From the NCBI GenBank assembly GCA_024036415.1, contig JAMWET010006979.1:338501-402500 (forward strand): a stretch of 64,000 nt of DNA. Reading direction: 5' to 3'. Below are positions 29,725 through 41,391 of this stretch, piece after piece. The notes beneath the pieces are model-generated. The model saw only the letters and a list, made by a program, of their open reading frames with translations. It searched no databases and was not told the DNA's origin. Both the position numbers and the translations under genes were made by a program. Within the stretch, counting starts at the first letter, position 1. The number at the start of each line of letters is the position of its first letter. The DNA comes from Prochilodus magdalenae (lineage: Eukaryota > Chordata > Actinopteri > Characiformes > Prochilodontidae).

Positions 29725-32700
29725 AGGAGCAAGATAGCTCAGGTTACAGTGTACCGTGTCCCACACAGTGTTCAGGAGGAGTTGTTAAGTTATTCTGACT
29801 CCTCGAACTTTAAACTAAGTAGTGTGGATAAGGTCTTTTATAGGTGAGATCTTTGTTAAATATAAATGACTGCAGACACTCTTTAGCATTGCCTTGCTTC
29901 TACTTTTCATTCAGTATGACTGATATTGTCTTTGTTTTTTTTGGGTTTTTTTACATGTAGAAGTACAATGATGTTGGAGTAACTGAAAATTAATCAAACT
30001 ACACAAAGAGGCTTAGTATTATGGATTATTATGCAATTTATATTTTCATATATTTAAAGATGTTTATTCATTTCTACTGCAGTAACAAGTGAAGGTAACC
30101 CCTTAACCAATTTAACCACAGCCTTAATACACAAAAAACCCATCTGTATCACCTCCACTCTGTTCCTCATTTTCTTACCTGTTCTGCCCTATCCTCCTGG
30201 ACCCTCTTCCCCACTTAATTCAAAGTGCATTTAACTAATGAAGGACTTTTGGGGCAATTGTTACATTAATCAGGTGTGGTAGATGAGGTTGTTGCCTACA
30301 AGAAGATAAGCTATAAGCTCCAGGAGCAGGGTTGGTGAACACTTGCTTCTTGAAAGTAAAGCGATATAATAATTCAAATAAGACATTGTGCAAAAATGTT
30401 TGTTTGATCACTGGGTAAGAACCCCCCCCCCTTTCTCTTTTAAAAGGAAGGCGGCAGCTTCTTCATCCTTTCAGAGGCAGAACGAGTAAGTGGACATGTA
30501 CCATGTCTGGAAATGATTTTTAAAACCCTTCACCCCATCCAGCTGCTCGCTTGACATTTATGGCAAACAACCAGGAGGATGTGTATGAATCACATGATGA
30601 GAATTTTCTCTTTCTGTTTCCGTAACTTTGAAGAGTCCCATTTTGATTATTCCAACAAGGCACATATTACTCCCTCACTTGTTCGCTGCTAAATGTCTTA
30701 TTGTTTTAACAGATCAGTGGTGTGAGACTGGGAACTTACAGGTTTCACTTTATTCTGCCTGTTATGCCACTGGTGAACAGACGTCAACAGTTTGCTCTGA
30801 CTCTTGTTTGACGCTGCCTGCAGGCTAGGTAGAAGTGAAGTAAACGTGACAGCAAAGTGAAGCAGCAGCTGTACACACAGCAAGAGCTGTAACTTGCCTC
30901 ACCCCCTTTACACCCATTCGGGAAATAAAAGAGAGCTACCTGATATGAAGGAGAATTAAACTACTGCATAACAAGTCATTTGCTAACTGATATGATTCCA
31001 CAAGGTATTCTTGTTATGGTTCCTCCTACCTTCTGGACTTGCTTGTCAACACTAGGGCCATTGGCATATGCCGTTTGGCTTACGTGTCCTTACACTGGGA
31101 TTGAACTCCCAGAGTAAGCATACATACTGATTACCAGAAAAGGAAAATACTAGAAAAGCTGACGAGCATGTCTATCCCCATGGTTAGCAGATCAGAAGAA
31201 ATCAAGACAAGTAGTTAGGAAATCTTATTCATCGATTCAAATGCAGCCAGCCTGTCAAAAATCTGGCTTGCCGATGCCTACAGTAGCTGTTATTAGTTAG
31301 GAGCTGTCCATTTCAGCACCAGCCTCAGTGTGGCAGCTTTAATCAGTGGCCCATTTATGACCCAGTCTGAGACGTAGGTGGTAAACACATCTGAATACAT
31401 GCTGAAAACCCCTGAATGTCTCTTTAATGGGGTAATCGGTGTAAATGTAAAGATATAATGTAAGTAAAAGGGGGAAAAAAGAATTTTCATCTGCTGAGCT
31501 TCCATTACAGGAACTATCTGTGCCTCTTTTAACTCAGATCCATGACTTTGACTTATGTCCATGAGCACATTGTGAAAACACACTACAGTACGATGATAAA
31601 TACCAGATCGCTGATGATGGCTCCAGCAGGAAATGGGAAATATAAACTCATCCCTCAGGTCTGGAATGCGCCTCCATCAAACGCAGCATCAGATCTATGA
31701 ATCACAGCGTGAAATCATCAAAAGCTGAGGAGACAAAAGCCCATCAGAACGCCACAGGAAGCATGCATCTCAGCAAGAATCTGGTTTGAATAATAGCAGA
31801 AGGTTCTTCTGTGTGAGGCCTGACCTCAGAACAAGAAGCCGACACACGTTATTTACTAATTCTTACAGAGAACAAATACAATATGTTTTGCAAGTGGTGC
31901 TGCTTTAGAGGATGCTCTCAAGTGGTTCTCATCTTACTTAAAACCTCTCGTTAATAATGAGGCAGCCGCCCAAGCAAGCGATTCTTTCCCTCTCTCTTTC
32001 ATAAAATGTCACAGTGATTCCTACAATGCATGTACCAAAAATTCCTCAGGTGTACCAAATAATAAACGCTTGATGAAAGAAGAACCTTAATCAAAGGCAA
32101 TGAGAAGCACTTTGGTTTGAAAGCTATTTGAGTCACTGAGCTATCATGCCTCGTAAGTCTTCTCGCCTAACTGATTGTTCTGTGTGTGAGTGTAGGAGAC
32201 TTGGCAGACGGACAGACGATAGGCCTGTCTATAGGAGATAAATCAACCATCCCATCCGTGACTTCAGAAACCACTATAAGCCATAAGGTTTCTATATAAG
32301 TCAACAAAGAGCTCACACAGTGCTGGATCTCCTTCACTTTATCAGGCAACAGGGCCCCCTGGATCGTCTGAGGCCTGTTCACTGTGATTTCTGTAGCTGT
32401 TGGTTGTTCAAAAGAAATGATTCAGAAAGGATTCATAATCACATGTAATCACATGTCTAAACAACTAGGCCTAACTATTTGCCTCAGGTTTGGTGTTTAA
32501 TGAATGCTTCCAAGCTATGAAATCAACAGCAGTGGAGGATCCTATCAGTGCTGAAATTCACTAGTTCTGAAATCATATACATTGCTGTCTCAGAAATTGA
32601 GACTCTTGTTCGCAAATAGATTTATAAAAATGTTCATTAGTCTTATTAATGTGTGATCGGTTGTGTCTAGTTTCATGGTTTTGTATTTTCTTGTAAGAGT

Positions 32701-32791
32701 TGGACCATAACTTATCCCTGTATGGAATATGGGGGTAAATATTAACACCACTATCTCACACTGTCAAACACATACCATTTACCAGTCTAAG

Positions 32792-32812
32792 CCCCCCCCC
32801 CCCCCCCCCCCC
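32792..32812. repeat. Poly(C) run of 21
   Basis: Twenty-one consecutive C between AGTCTAAG and AGAGACC. Long C/G homopolymers are rare in vertebrate DNA and error-prone in sequencing. Confidence 0.9.
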
Positions 32813-35184
32813 AGAGACCATGGTAGTCATAAGTCCCTGAGCACTGGCCCCAGTGGCCTGGTCAGGAATCCATCTCAGATCTCGGTCTGTTATTTCATGC
32901 ATTTCCTGTACCGTTCAAATATGGTGTATAAACCAAGCAAAATACTTTTTGTTAAAATAGACAACTGGTAGGTTGCCATTTTATTGCCATATCAGAGTAT
33001 TGCTCTCTCTCATCTACTGAGCAGCAGCGAGCTAAATGTTTCATTGATCTCTAATATAGCATTCTTTATAGCATTATACAAAAAAAACAATTTTGTTGTT
33101 TATTTCCGTAGGACTGAGTCCTCTGCAGCTATGGCATCATCACCATACAAGTCTACAGAGTCAGTGCTTCCTATGGTCTAGGACTAGGCCCTAATTTAGT
33201 GTAAGATCTTTGCTGCCACCATCTGTTCTATACATAGAATTACAAGTTAAACATGTAAATAGCAGGACTAAGGACCGAGAAATAAAAAGCACACTTCACT
33301 CCCATACAGGAGTTTAGGAATCTCTCCAAGATGTTTTATTATTTCCAAATGGCTAGAAATATCATGTACAACAAGCTATATTAGGTGTATGGCATATATC
33401 TTTGGGCCTGACAGATAATTTACAGATACTGTAAAATAATCACGCTGTGTGCCACAGAGCACATACAGACTACATCAGTAATCAGAGACTCGTTAGTGTG
33501 TGACTGAGGGAAACAGCCCATCAGTTTTTTTTTTAATGGACACAGATCAGCTGCGGATGCTGAAACTAAAGCATGAGTGAATCATAATGCATAAGAGAGG
33601 GACACCCACACACCACCACTACATGCATGAATCCAACAGCACCTAGCAACAGCGCTTGGAGTCTCTTGTCTCCATGAATGCATTCGCATGAAGCTAGATG
33701 CAGGCTTCAAAAGAGGCCAACTATCTTATTTTACTATCACATCTGCTCTGTTTATAAAAGCTTTGGTGTACAGTAAAAGCATTAAAAGCAAAGTTGCACT
33801 GGTAGCTTTTAATGGCTTTTATTTGTCAGGTTTGAGAGTATCTCAAAGTGTAAGCAAGATCCTACAGTTCAGCATGCAGTTCTCAGATTAACAAAGGCAA
33901 GGCATGCCTAATTCCCTCAGGTTCTTATCTGACATTCACTCACCTGCTGCCCTTGTTAGACCATCAAAACTGATAAACATTACTTAAATGGGAAAATTTC
34001 ACCTCACATAATTTAACAGTTAAGATGTAAACAGAGTCATTCAGAGTGCTCCGGTGTGAAATGCTCATTCCTAAAGAACATACAGAGTCAGATCTGTTCA
34101 CAGTGGTGGTGACAGGAACCAGACATCCACCTTTATAAACACATCTACATTAAACGGTTATGAATACGTTAGCTAAAGACATTGTTTGTGATTATTTTGT
34201 TATAATGATAAACAAAATGATAATACATTTATAAGAATTTTCTGGAAAAATAATCCTTAAAGAATTTATCTATCAGTATGTCACCGTCATCAGCATTATA
34301 TATTACAAAAAAAAATGAGAAGACATGTGTAGGTTTACTGGTAGTTTTGAATAGGAAATTGTGTTGATAAATTGGTGTGTGTTAGTACTCCGGGAAAGAA
34401 GATCTGAGTTACAAGGAGAACCAGCAGGCATTACAGAAATAAGCTGCCCACATTTATGGTGTAAGTATCGTGACCCCTTGTTTCCATCACCACTACTATG
34501 AAGGAATCGGAGTCTGTACCTTTTCTCTACAGTGAATTATTTCACATCAAACAACTCTGAATAACTCACCTACACTACGAAGATGGAATTATGCAAAAAT
34601 TGGTGGAAATCCCTTTCGGAGTTGAGAGTATCCATCCTTCCACTATGAGAAGTCATCTGTGAGAAAAGGAAACAGACACAAAATAAAACTAATAACTTAA
34701 TAAAACAGAATAAAACTGACAAATCAAGCAAATAACTGTTGGTGTTTCCACAGAACGATGCACTCACCACCAGACTGCAACAGTTAGGATTATATTTATT
34801 TTAATTTAAAATTATATTTATTTTGTTTATTTATTACTTATTTACTTATTTATTTACAACAGGACATTATTATTAATGAATAGCTATTTTAACAAACAAT
34901 TCAAATCCAACAGTGAAATGGAAAAGCTCCCTAAGAGCAGGAGGCAGAAACATTGAGAGGAACCAAAACTCAAAAGGGGATCAGCTCTTACTCCAACACT
35001 GGATAGCAAAACAAAAACACAAGAGCAAAATGACTTTTCAATTAATATACAATACTGAATACAGAGAAAAGGAAAAATAAAACATCCTGTCACTGGACAG
35101 AAGTCTGTAGATAAAGATTTGTTAACAGCTTTGGTGTAGATGCTGCTCATGTTTTAAGTAAAGATATGATATGACAGTTACACC

Positions 35185-35208
35185 GCTGCTGCTGCTGCTG
35201 CTGCTGCT
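35185..35208. repeat. (GCT)8 trinucleotide repeat
   Basis: Eight perfect GCT units. It is not in any recognisable coding exon. Confidence 0.9.
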
Positions 35209-36299
35209 ATTACTAATTTTTGTTTCAGTCAGTAATTACTATATTACCAATAAAAGCGTGCACACATAGACGGCTGTGCAGTCAGAAGGGGTGAGAACAG
35301 CTCTGTGAGGAGATAAGAACAGCGGGGGTCAGGCAGCATTTGCTCTTTGGCAATGCCTGGAATGCTAGGAATGCCACTGATCCTGCCATGTCCCAGGACG
35401 CCTCGCACGTTCCCACTGGCCTGAGCAGAAACCGGAGCTACCTGCCACAGTGAAAGCCCACACCATGTGCCCAGCACTAGCACACACACACTGCAGCTTC
35501 AGCCGTGGGAAAGAGATCTGCAGTCAGTGGATGTTTCTCTCTCTCTCTCGCTGTAATTTGATGACACTGAGTACTAAGATAAAGAAAAGGCTGTAGGTGT
35601 AATAAACGGATGACTGGTCATGAGGCACGCACACAATCACGCCTTCCCAGATATATTAACATACAAGATCCCATGTTGTTAATGTTTTTCCAACTTTCAA
35701 ATGTAACCAGTATGATATATATTGTTAATGAGATTAATTATATTATACTAGGTCATTTTCCCAGACAGAAACTGACCTAGTACACAGGATTGTACGAAGA
35801 GATTTACACTGAAGGCAAAATCTAGTATCTGACTACTCTCTAATCCCTATCTGGAAATCTGCCTGCTATTATTACAGTGTGGATATCATCAGTAGTGCAG
35901 TAATATGATACAGATGATCTGCAGATACTAAAATGATTTTGAAATCTTTCTGGTCATACTCTATCAATGATCAGCACAATTGTTAGGGTTAGGCTTGAAA
36001 GTAGGTGTAGGTTTTGTGTTGAAGGTTAGGTTTAGAAGGTTAGGTTTTTCTCTTTCCATCTATGGGCATGACTTATGATTCATTTTCATGTTTGAGTTGT
36101 CTGAAATACTGGATGCCCTCTAGTTTTCTCCATGAAATTTGTTCACTTTTTGCTATTTATGGTCACGAACTTGCAATGTGTGGTGATGCTGATGTGTTGT
36201 GGAAGGTCTGTACAATATTTGTGTACAAAAATGTTTTGGGCATTTTGACCCTGGCGCTTATATGTACTGACAAAGTTTCACAAACCTAAAATACAAATA

Positions 36300-36600
36300 G
36301 GGTAAATACACGTAGGACTGCACATGATAAGTCTATACAAGTAGGGTCTATTCGAATAGATCTTTACAAGTAGAGTCCTTAGGAGTAGGGTTTATACAAG
36401 TAAGCCTTCACAAGAAATCTATATAAGCAGGGTCATATAAGAAGGCCTTCACAAGTAAAGTATATACAAATAAAATCTATATGAGTAGGTCTATATATGA
36501 GTTGGCCTTCATAAGTAAAGTTTATACTATTAGGGTCAATACGAGAAGTGTCCATATGAGTTGGTCTTCACAAGTAGAGTCTGTATGAGTATGATCTATA
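36300..36600. repeat. Degenerate tandem repeat
   Basis: About 300 bases built from variants of a 17-22 base unit such as TTCACAAGTAGAGTCTATA followed by GAGTAGG. About a dozen diverged copies run up to the TA that borders the Tc1 element at 36601. Confidence 0.7.
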
Positions 36601-37293
36601 CAGGTGCTGGTCATAAAATTAGAATATCAGGGCAAGACACAAAAGGTCATTGCTAAAGAGGCTGGCTGTTCACAGCGCTCTGTGTCCAAGCACATTAATA
36701 GAGAGGCGAAGGGAAGGAATAGACGTGGTAGAAAAAAGTGTACAAGTAATAGGGATAACCGCACCCTGGAGAGGAGTGTGGAACTAAACCCATTCAAAAA
36801 TGTGGGGGAGATTCACAAAGAGTGGACTGCAGCTGGAGTCAGTGCTTCAAGAACCACCACGCACAGACGTATGCAAGACATGGGTTTCAGCTTTCGCATT
36901 CCTTGTGTCAAGTAACTCTTAAACAAGAGACAGCGTCGGAAGTGTCTCGCCTGGGCTAAAGACAAAAAGGACTGGACTGCTGCTGAGTGGTCCAAAGTTC
37001 TGTTCTCTGATGAAAGTAAATTTTGCATTTCCTTTGGAAATCAAGGTCACAGAGTCTGGAGGAAGAGAGGAGAGGCACAGAATGCACAGTGGTTGTAAAG
37101 TTTTCACAGTCACTGATGGTTTGGGATGCCATGTCATCTGCTGGTGTTGGTCCACTGTGTTTTCTGAGGTCCAAGGTCAACGCAGTCGTCTACCAGGAAG
37201 TTTTAGAGCACTTCATGCTTCCTGCTGCTGACCAACTTTATGGAGATGCAGATTTCATTTTCCAACAGGACTTGGCACCTGCACCTGTGCCAA
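36601..37293 (+). pseudogene. Tc1-like transposase pseudogene
   Basis: The left end CAGGTGCTGGTCATAAAATT follows a TA dinucleotide, as in Tc1 insertions. It is followed, after a deletion, by a helix-turn-helix segment (QKVIAKEAGCSQRSVSKHI), a second DNA-binding half (VSASRTTTHRRMQDMGF), the first catalytic Asp in LFSDESKF, and a QQDLAPA motif near the end. The frame is broken near 36912 and 37080, and the third acidic residue and the right end are missing. Confidence 0.85.
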
Positions 37294-37935
37294 AGGTGGT
37301 GATCACCTCACACTCTTCGGAAGTCAATAACCATCTCTTTAGTTTTGTCCATATTCAGTGACGCTGAGTACGCTGACCTATCATTCTTGCTGATCAGACC
37401 CACCACAGTAAACGTGATGATGTAGTTTGAGATGTACTTTGCAGTACAGTCATGAGTCAGTAGAGTGAACAATAGAGGACTAAGTATTGAGGGGCACCAG
37501 TGCTCAGCATGGTGGTGCTGGAGATGTTATTATCTGACCAACTAAGGTCTCTCAGTCAGGAAATCCAGGAGCCATTTACTGAGGGACGTATTCAGGCCCA
37601 GTAGACTCAATTAGCTGCTGGTGGGATGATGGTGTTGAATGTTGAACTGAAGTCTATTGACAGCATTGTAACGTAGGTGTGATGGAGATGGCGTTGTCTG
37701 TTGAGCGATTGGGGCGATATGCAAATTGCAGAGGGTCCAATAAAGGAGGGAGCTGGTCTTTAAGGTGCCCTATGACAAGCCCCTCGAAGCATTTCATTAT
37801 GATGGGAGTGAGGGCAACGAGACAATAACCATTGTCCCAGTGCCCACTGCAGCCTCGGCTTTCTCTTCTTGGCTGACAGAAAAGACATGTGGTCTTCTGC
37901 TGCTGTAGCCCATGGGCATTAAGACTTAACATGTT
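37294..37935 (-). mobile_element. LINE fragment, L2/CR1-type reverse transcriptase
   Basis: On the minus strand this encodes MKCFEGLVIGHLKDQLPPLL then DPLQFAYRPNRSTDNAIS, a reverse-transcriptase block typical of L2/CR1/Rex-type LINEs. Further pieces follow (FNTIIP-like, LGLNTSLSKWLLDFL). It has stops and shifts and no 5' or 3' end. It directly follows the truncated Tc1 relic. Confidence 0.75.
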
Positions 37936-38779
37936 GTGCATTCATGTTTTTCTGCTCACCCCAATTGCAGAAGTGTTATTTGTGTTATTGTGGCTTTTCC
38001 TTCCTTCAGTCTCTTCATTGTCACAAAATGAGAGAAGCCTAATATCGTCCAAGGTTTAAGAAACTGTCAGGAGCAAAATGTGCAGAGCAAACTAACATCT
38101 TGTTAAAGACGTGGGAACTGAAGGTGGAATCTTTTGAAGACATGAACTGAGCGAGTGGGGAGTGACTTTCTAACAAATATAATGTAAAGACTTTAAGGTT
38201 AGTTCAATATGCCCTTGAGGCCTTTGGGTTGTTGAGTAAACGTGTTGCTAGTTTTAGTTAATTAGATTTCTTGGTAACCTACTACTTGCTCGTTTCACTA
38301 AACATTCACATAAAAAGGTCCTGGACGAAATGAGGCACTGTCTTTAATGGTGTCTTTTCATGCAGGTGAAAAGACAACATTAGACGCCATACAGACTGTG
38401 CTGAAGTGATACAGTGGTGTGGTGTTACAGTCTTGCACTGATGGTTCCTAAAATGATATAATGCATCAGTATACAGGGGACATTTGGAGCATATTTGAAT
38501 ACTGGGTGGGTGGAAGGAGTAACATGTCCTCCTCTGTATATATAGATCACTGTCTTGGTTTGAGCAGTTTCTTTGCAGGCTTATTCTGTTGTTTGGATCC
38601 AACATGGACTTATTCACAAGCTCACCTTCACCATCATTATAATAAGTACTGGAGAGTCTGAGGCCTCAGTTCACGGAGCTTCTTGAGAAGGCCATTCAGG
38701 TTGACCAGTGATTAAATAGTGAAAGCACTTTTGGTGCACGCTGTATATCTACTAGGTTCTGGACACCGTGTTTGTGTTG

Positions 38780-39480
38780 CAGGCTCCGTGGTTGACGTGG
38801 CTCTTGCAGAAGGCCGGACGCACATGGCCGGTGTTTATCCAAGTCCCGCGATCACGTTTCTGCCCAGATTTCTCCGGTGCCGCTCTGACCTGTTTGGCGC
38901 ACGCGCCGAGGGGGAATTAACCGCCCACGCTTACTTTAACGCGCTAATTACCAACAACAACTACTATCTGTCAGCCTACTCTCCGCTCCGGTCAGCCCGG
39001 CGAGAAACACGGACACTGACGCGCACATGGACGCGCCCGCGCACGTACAGCTGGAGCGCGCTGGAGCGGTCCTCCTCCTGAGGGAGCTGAGGCTGCAAAC
39101 ACACAGGTAGTTTAAATGTAGTCCACACATTCACATCCAGGCAGAGAGTGGGAGTTTGATGACCCCGACTGCGAGCGGAGCCGTACGATGAGAGGGGTCC
39201 TGAGTGGGGGGCTCTGTGGGCTGTGTGTGCGGAGAGGCTGACTGAAGAACACTTCAAACCCTCATCGCTTCAGCTCTGCGCGCGTCGCCATGGCAACAAC
39301 GCCGTTCCTGGCGAAACGTCTCCCTCCAGCATCATCCCTCGCTCTCCAGCCAGCTGGAGGGATGATGGAGGGAGGGATGAGGTGCTGCTGTTTGTCTGTG
39401 TTGGGGTCTGCGTGTGTTTTAAAAGCCGGTCCCTGCCGAGAGCTAAGGTCGACCCTTAGAGCAGGGTCACCTACAGCCAG
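38780..39480. promoter_or_regulatory. CpG-rich island without an assigned gene
   Basis: About 700 bases dense in CpG, in an otherwise AT-rich region 9 kb upstream of twist. A short + strand frame starts with ATG at 39027 (MDAPAHVQLERAGAVLLLRE…) and runs into a possible donor CAG|GTAGTT at 39107. I recognise no protein, so it may be a promoter or first exon of an unannotated transcript. Confidence 0.45.
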
Positions 39481-39499
39481 CAGAAACACCCAGGAGCCA

Positions 39500-41357
39500 C
39501 CAGTGTAGCTCAGTGTAGTCTCCCTAAACCTGGACACTGAACACACTCCGCCTCAAAAAGTTATATATGTATATAACATTTTGAGTTCCATTAATGCTTA
39601 AATATCAATCAACCAACCAACCAGTCTGTCTGTCTGTCTGCCATTCCTCGCCAAATGCATCTACTGAGTATTGTCATTTATGAATATTTAAATTATAATA
39701 CAACTACTATTGTTTTCATTAGTATTGCTGATATTATTATTATTTATTAGGGGTCCAAGCACAAAGATAATGATAAAAAAACACTCATTAGAGTCTCCAT
39801 CTGTCAATTAAACCTTACTGCAATGGTATTTCTAACTTAAATTGCTCTAAATCAGCCACAGTTGATCTGATCATCTCAATGATATAATGAGGTGTACAGA
39901 TGAATACTTGGTCTCATTTGATTTAGTTCTCTACCCTGAATAACTTTGTTATTACATGTCATGTGAGAAACTGTACTCCTTGTTTATTGTTTAATTTGAC
40001 CACAGCCAATTATACAGAGGGCAAAAGTTCAGAGCATAGCATGCACCTTTTTGAAGGCCCCTGATCATTAATCGTAACATATCGTGACCTTTTGACAGTG
40101 ATTGTTTTAGATTATACATACAAGGTTTAAAGACGCTCAGAAACAGCCGTGTAGCTCAGAGCACTTCAAGCAGGCCAAGTTTCTTTCTACTGCAATCAGA
40201 TGGCTCTCTAGCCAGCCTGCTGCCACTGATTCTCAGAGATTGATGTAAAGGTGAGCATGCTAGCACACTGGAGCAGCAAGAGAGCATTTTGACTGAGACC
40301 TTCAACTAAAATCCAACATAATCTCAATGAATTAGAGCTCCTATACAAACATGATACAGGAGTGGAATGCTTTCTAATTTAATAGATTCTAGTATCAGCG
40401 TAATAATTTGCATGGAAATTAAAAAAGGCATAGACATCTATCTATCCATTTACCTAATCAAAGCACTGATAAGCACATCATATCCTCCGAGAGTGGTGTA
40501 AACACTCTAACCCCAGCATGGATAATCTTACAAATGTACCTAAACCTGAGTTCTGAGCTAGACATAGTTTAGGATTGTGAACGTTTCTACTTTATTTTAC
40601 TGATCAAATATTTTTTGTTACATTTCAACATGCTTTCAGATGTCTGGACCCCACAGGAAGAAATTACCAAATTCCAAGCCAAAAACTCTAAGGAACTTGC
40701 ATGACCTTTATGGATGAGGCTTAAATAATCCTGTTACATTAAGTATGTTCTACAATGAGTGTCACCTGGACTTTCTGTTACAGAACCTATGTTGCAGTAT
40801 CGAAGATGCAGGTTTAATGTAATCTGCATGCAGCATTTTATCCAGTCCATGCTGAATTATATACAGCTTGGAATAAATGTTTTCAGGTTTTGAGCATGCA
40901 CAACCCTGTGGTCTAGAGTTTATACTGTACATCCAAGAACTGAATCAGACAGTGCTTTTCTGGAGTTTCACGAACACACATGCATAAGCACACACACACA
41001 AATGTTTTGTGTAAAAACAGCTAGGCAGAGGGTGTTCGGGTGCTCCATTCCAACAGCAGTAAGGACCATTTGCAGAGGCGTAGGCTGCCCTCATGACTAT
41101 TCATCACCACTCCAATCTCGCCAGAAAATTCTAATGACACCACCAATATTCTCCCCCCAGTCTTCTGCATGAAAACCTTCTCAACGTGCAAATATATGTA
41201 CCGCCTCCATCGATATTCTGACACAACAGAGCCTGTGTTTCATGTTCAAAGTCTGCATGCATGCACAAGGCTGTGTGCGTGTGTATGCGTGCGGGCTTGT
41301 GTGAGGCCAACCTCTAGCCACCTCTAACTTGCAAAAGAGTAAAAAGGAAAATCCTGA

Positions 41358-41391
<34 letters not shown>

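Larger units (their letters stand above)
29730..36290. other. Intergenic DNA beyond twist
   Basis: No exon with good splice sites and conserved coding is visible. The stretch at 30240-30350 looks like a dispersed fish repeat (…AATCAGGTGTGGTAG… and GCAGGGTTGGTGAACACT). There is a run of 21 C (32792-32812) and eight GCT units (35185-35208). The part around 31640-31860 has the even base use of conserved regulatory DNA. Confidence 0.5.

Noticed and set aside
35980..36050. Telomere-like GTTAGG motifs
   Set aside because: Only a few scattered, imperfect units, with no TTAGGG array.
38719..39081. Open frame of 120 codons on the + strand in the CpG island
   Set aside because: It begins upstream of the island in unremarkable DNA, has a biased composition expected from GC-rich sequence, and matches no protein family I know.
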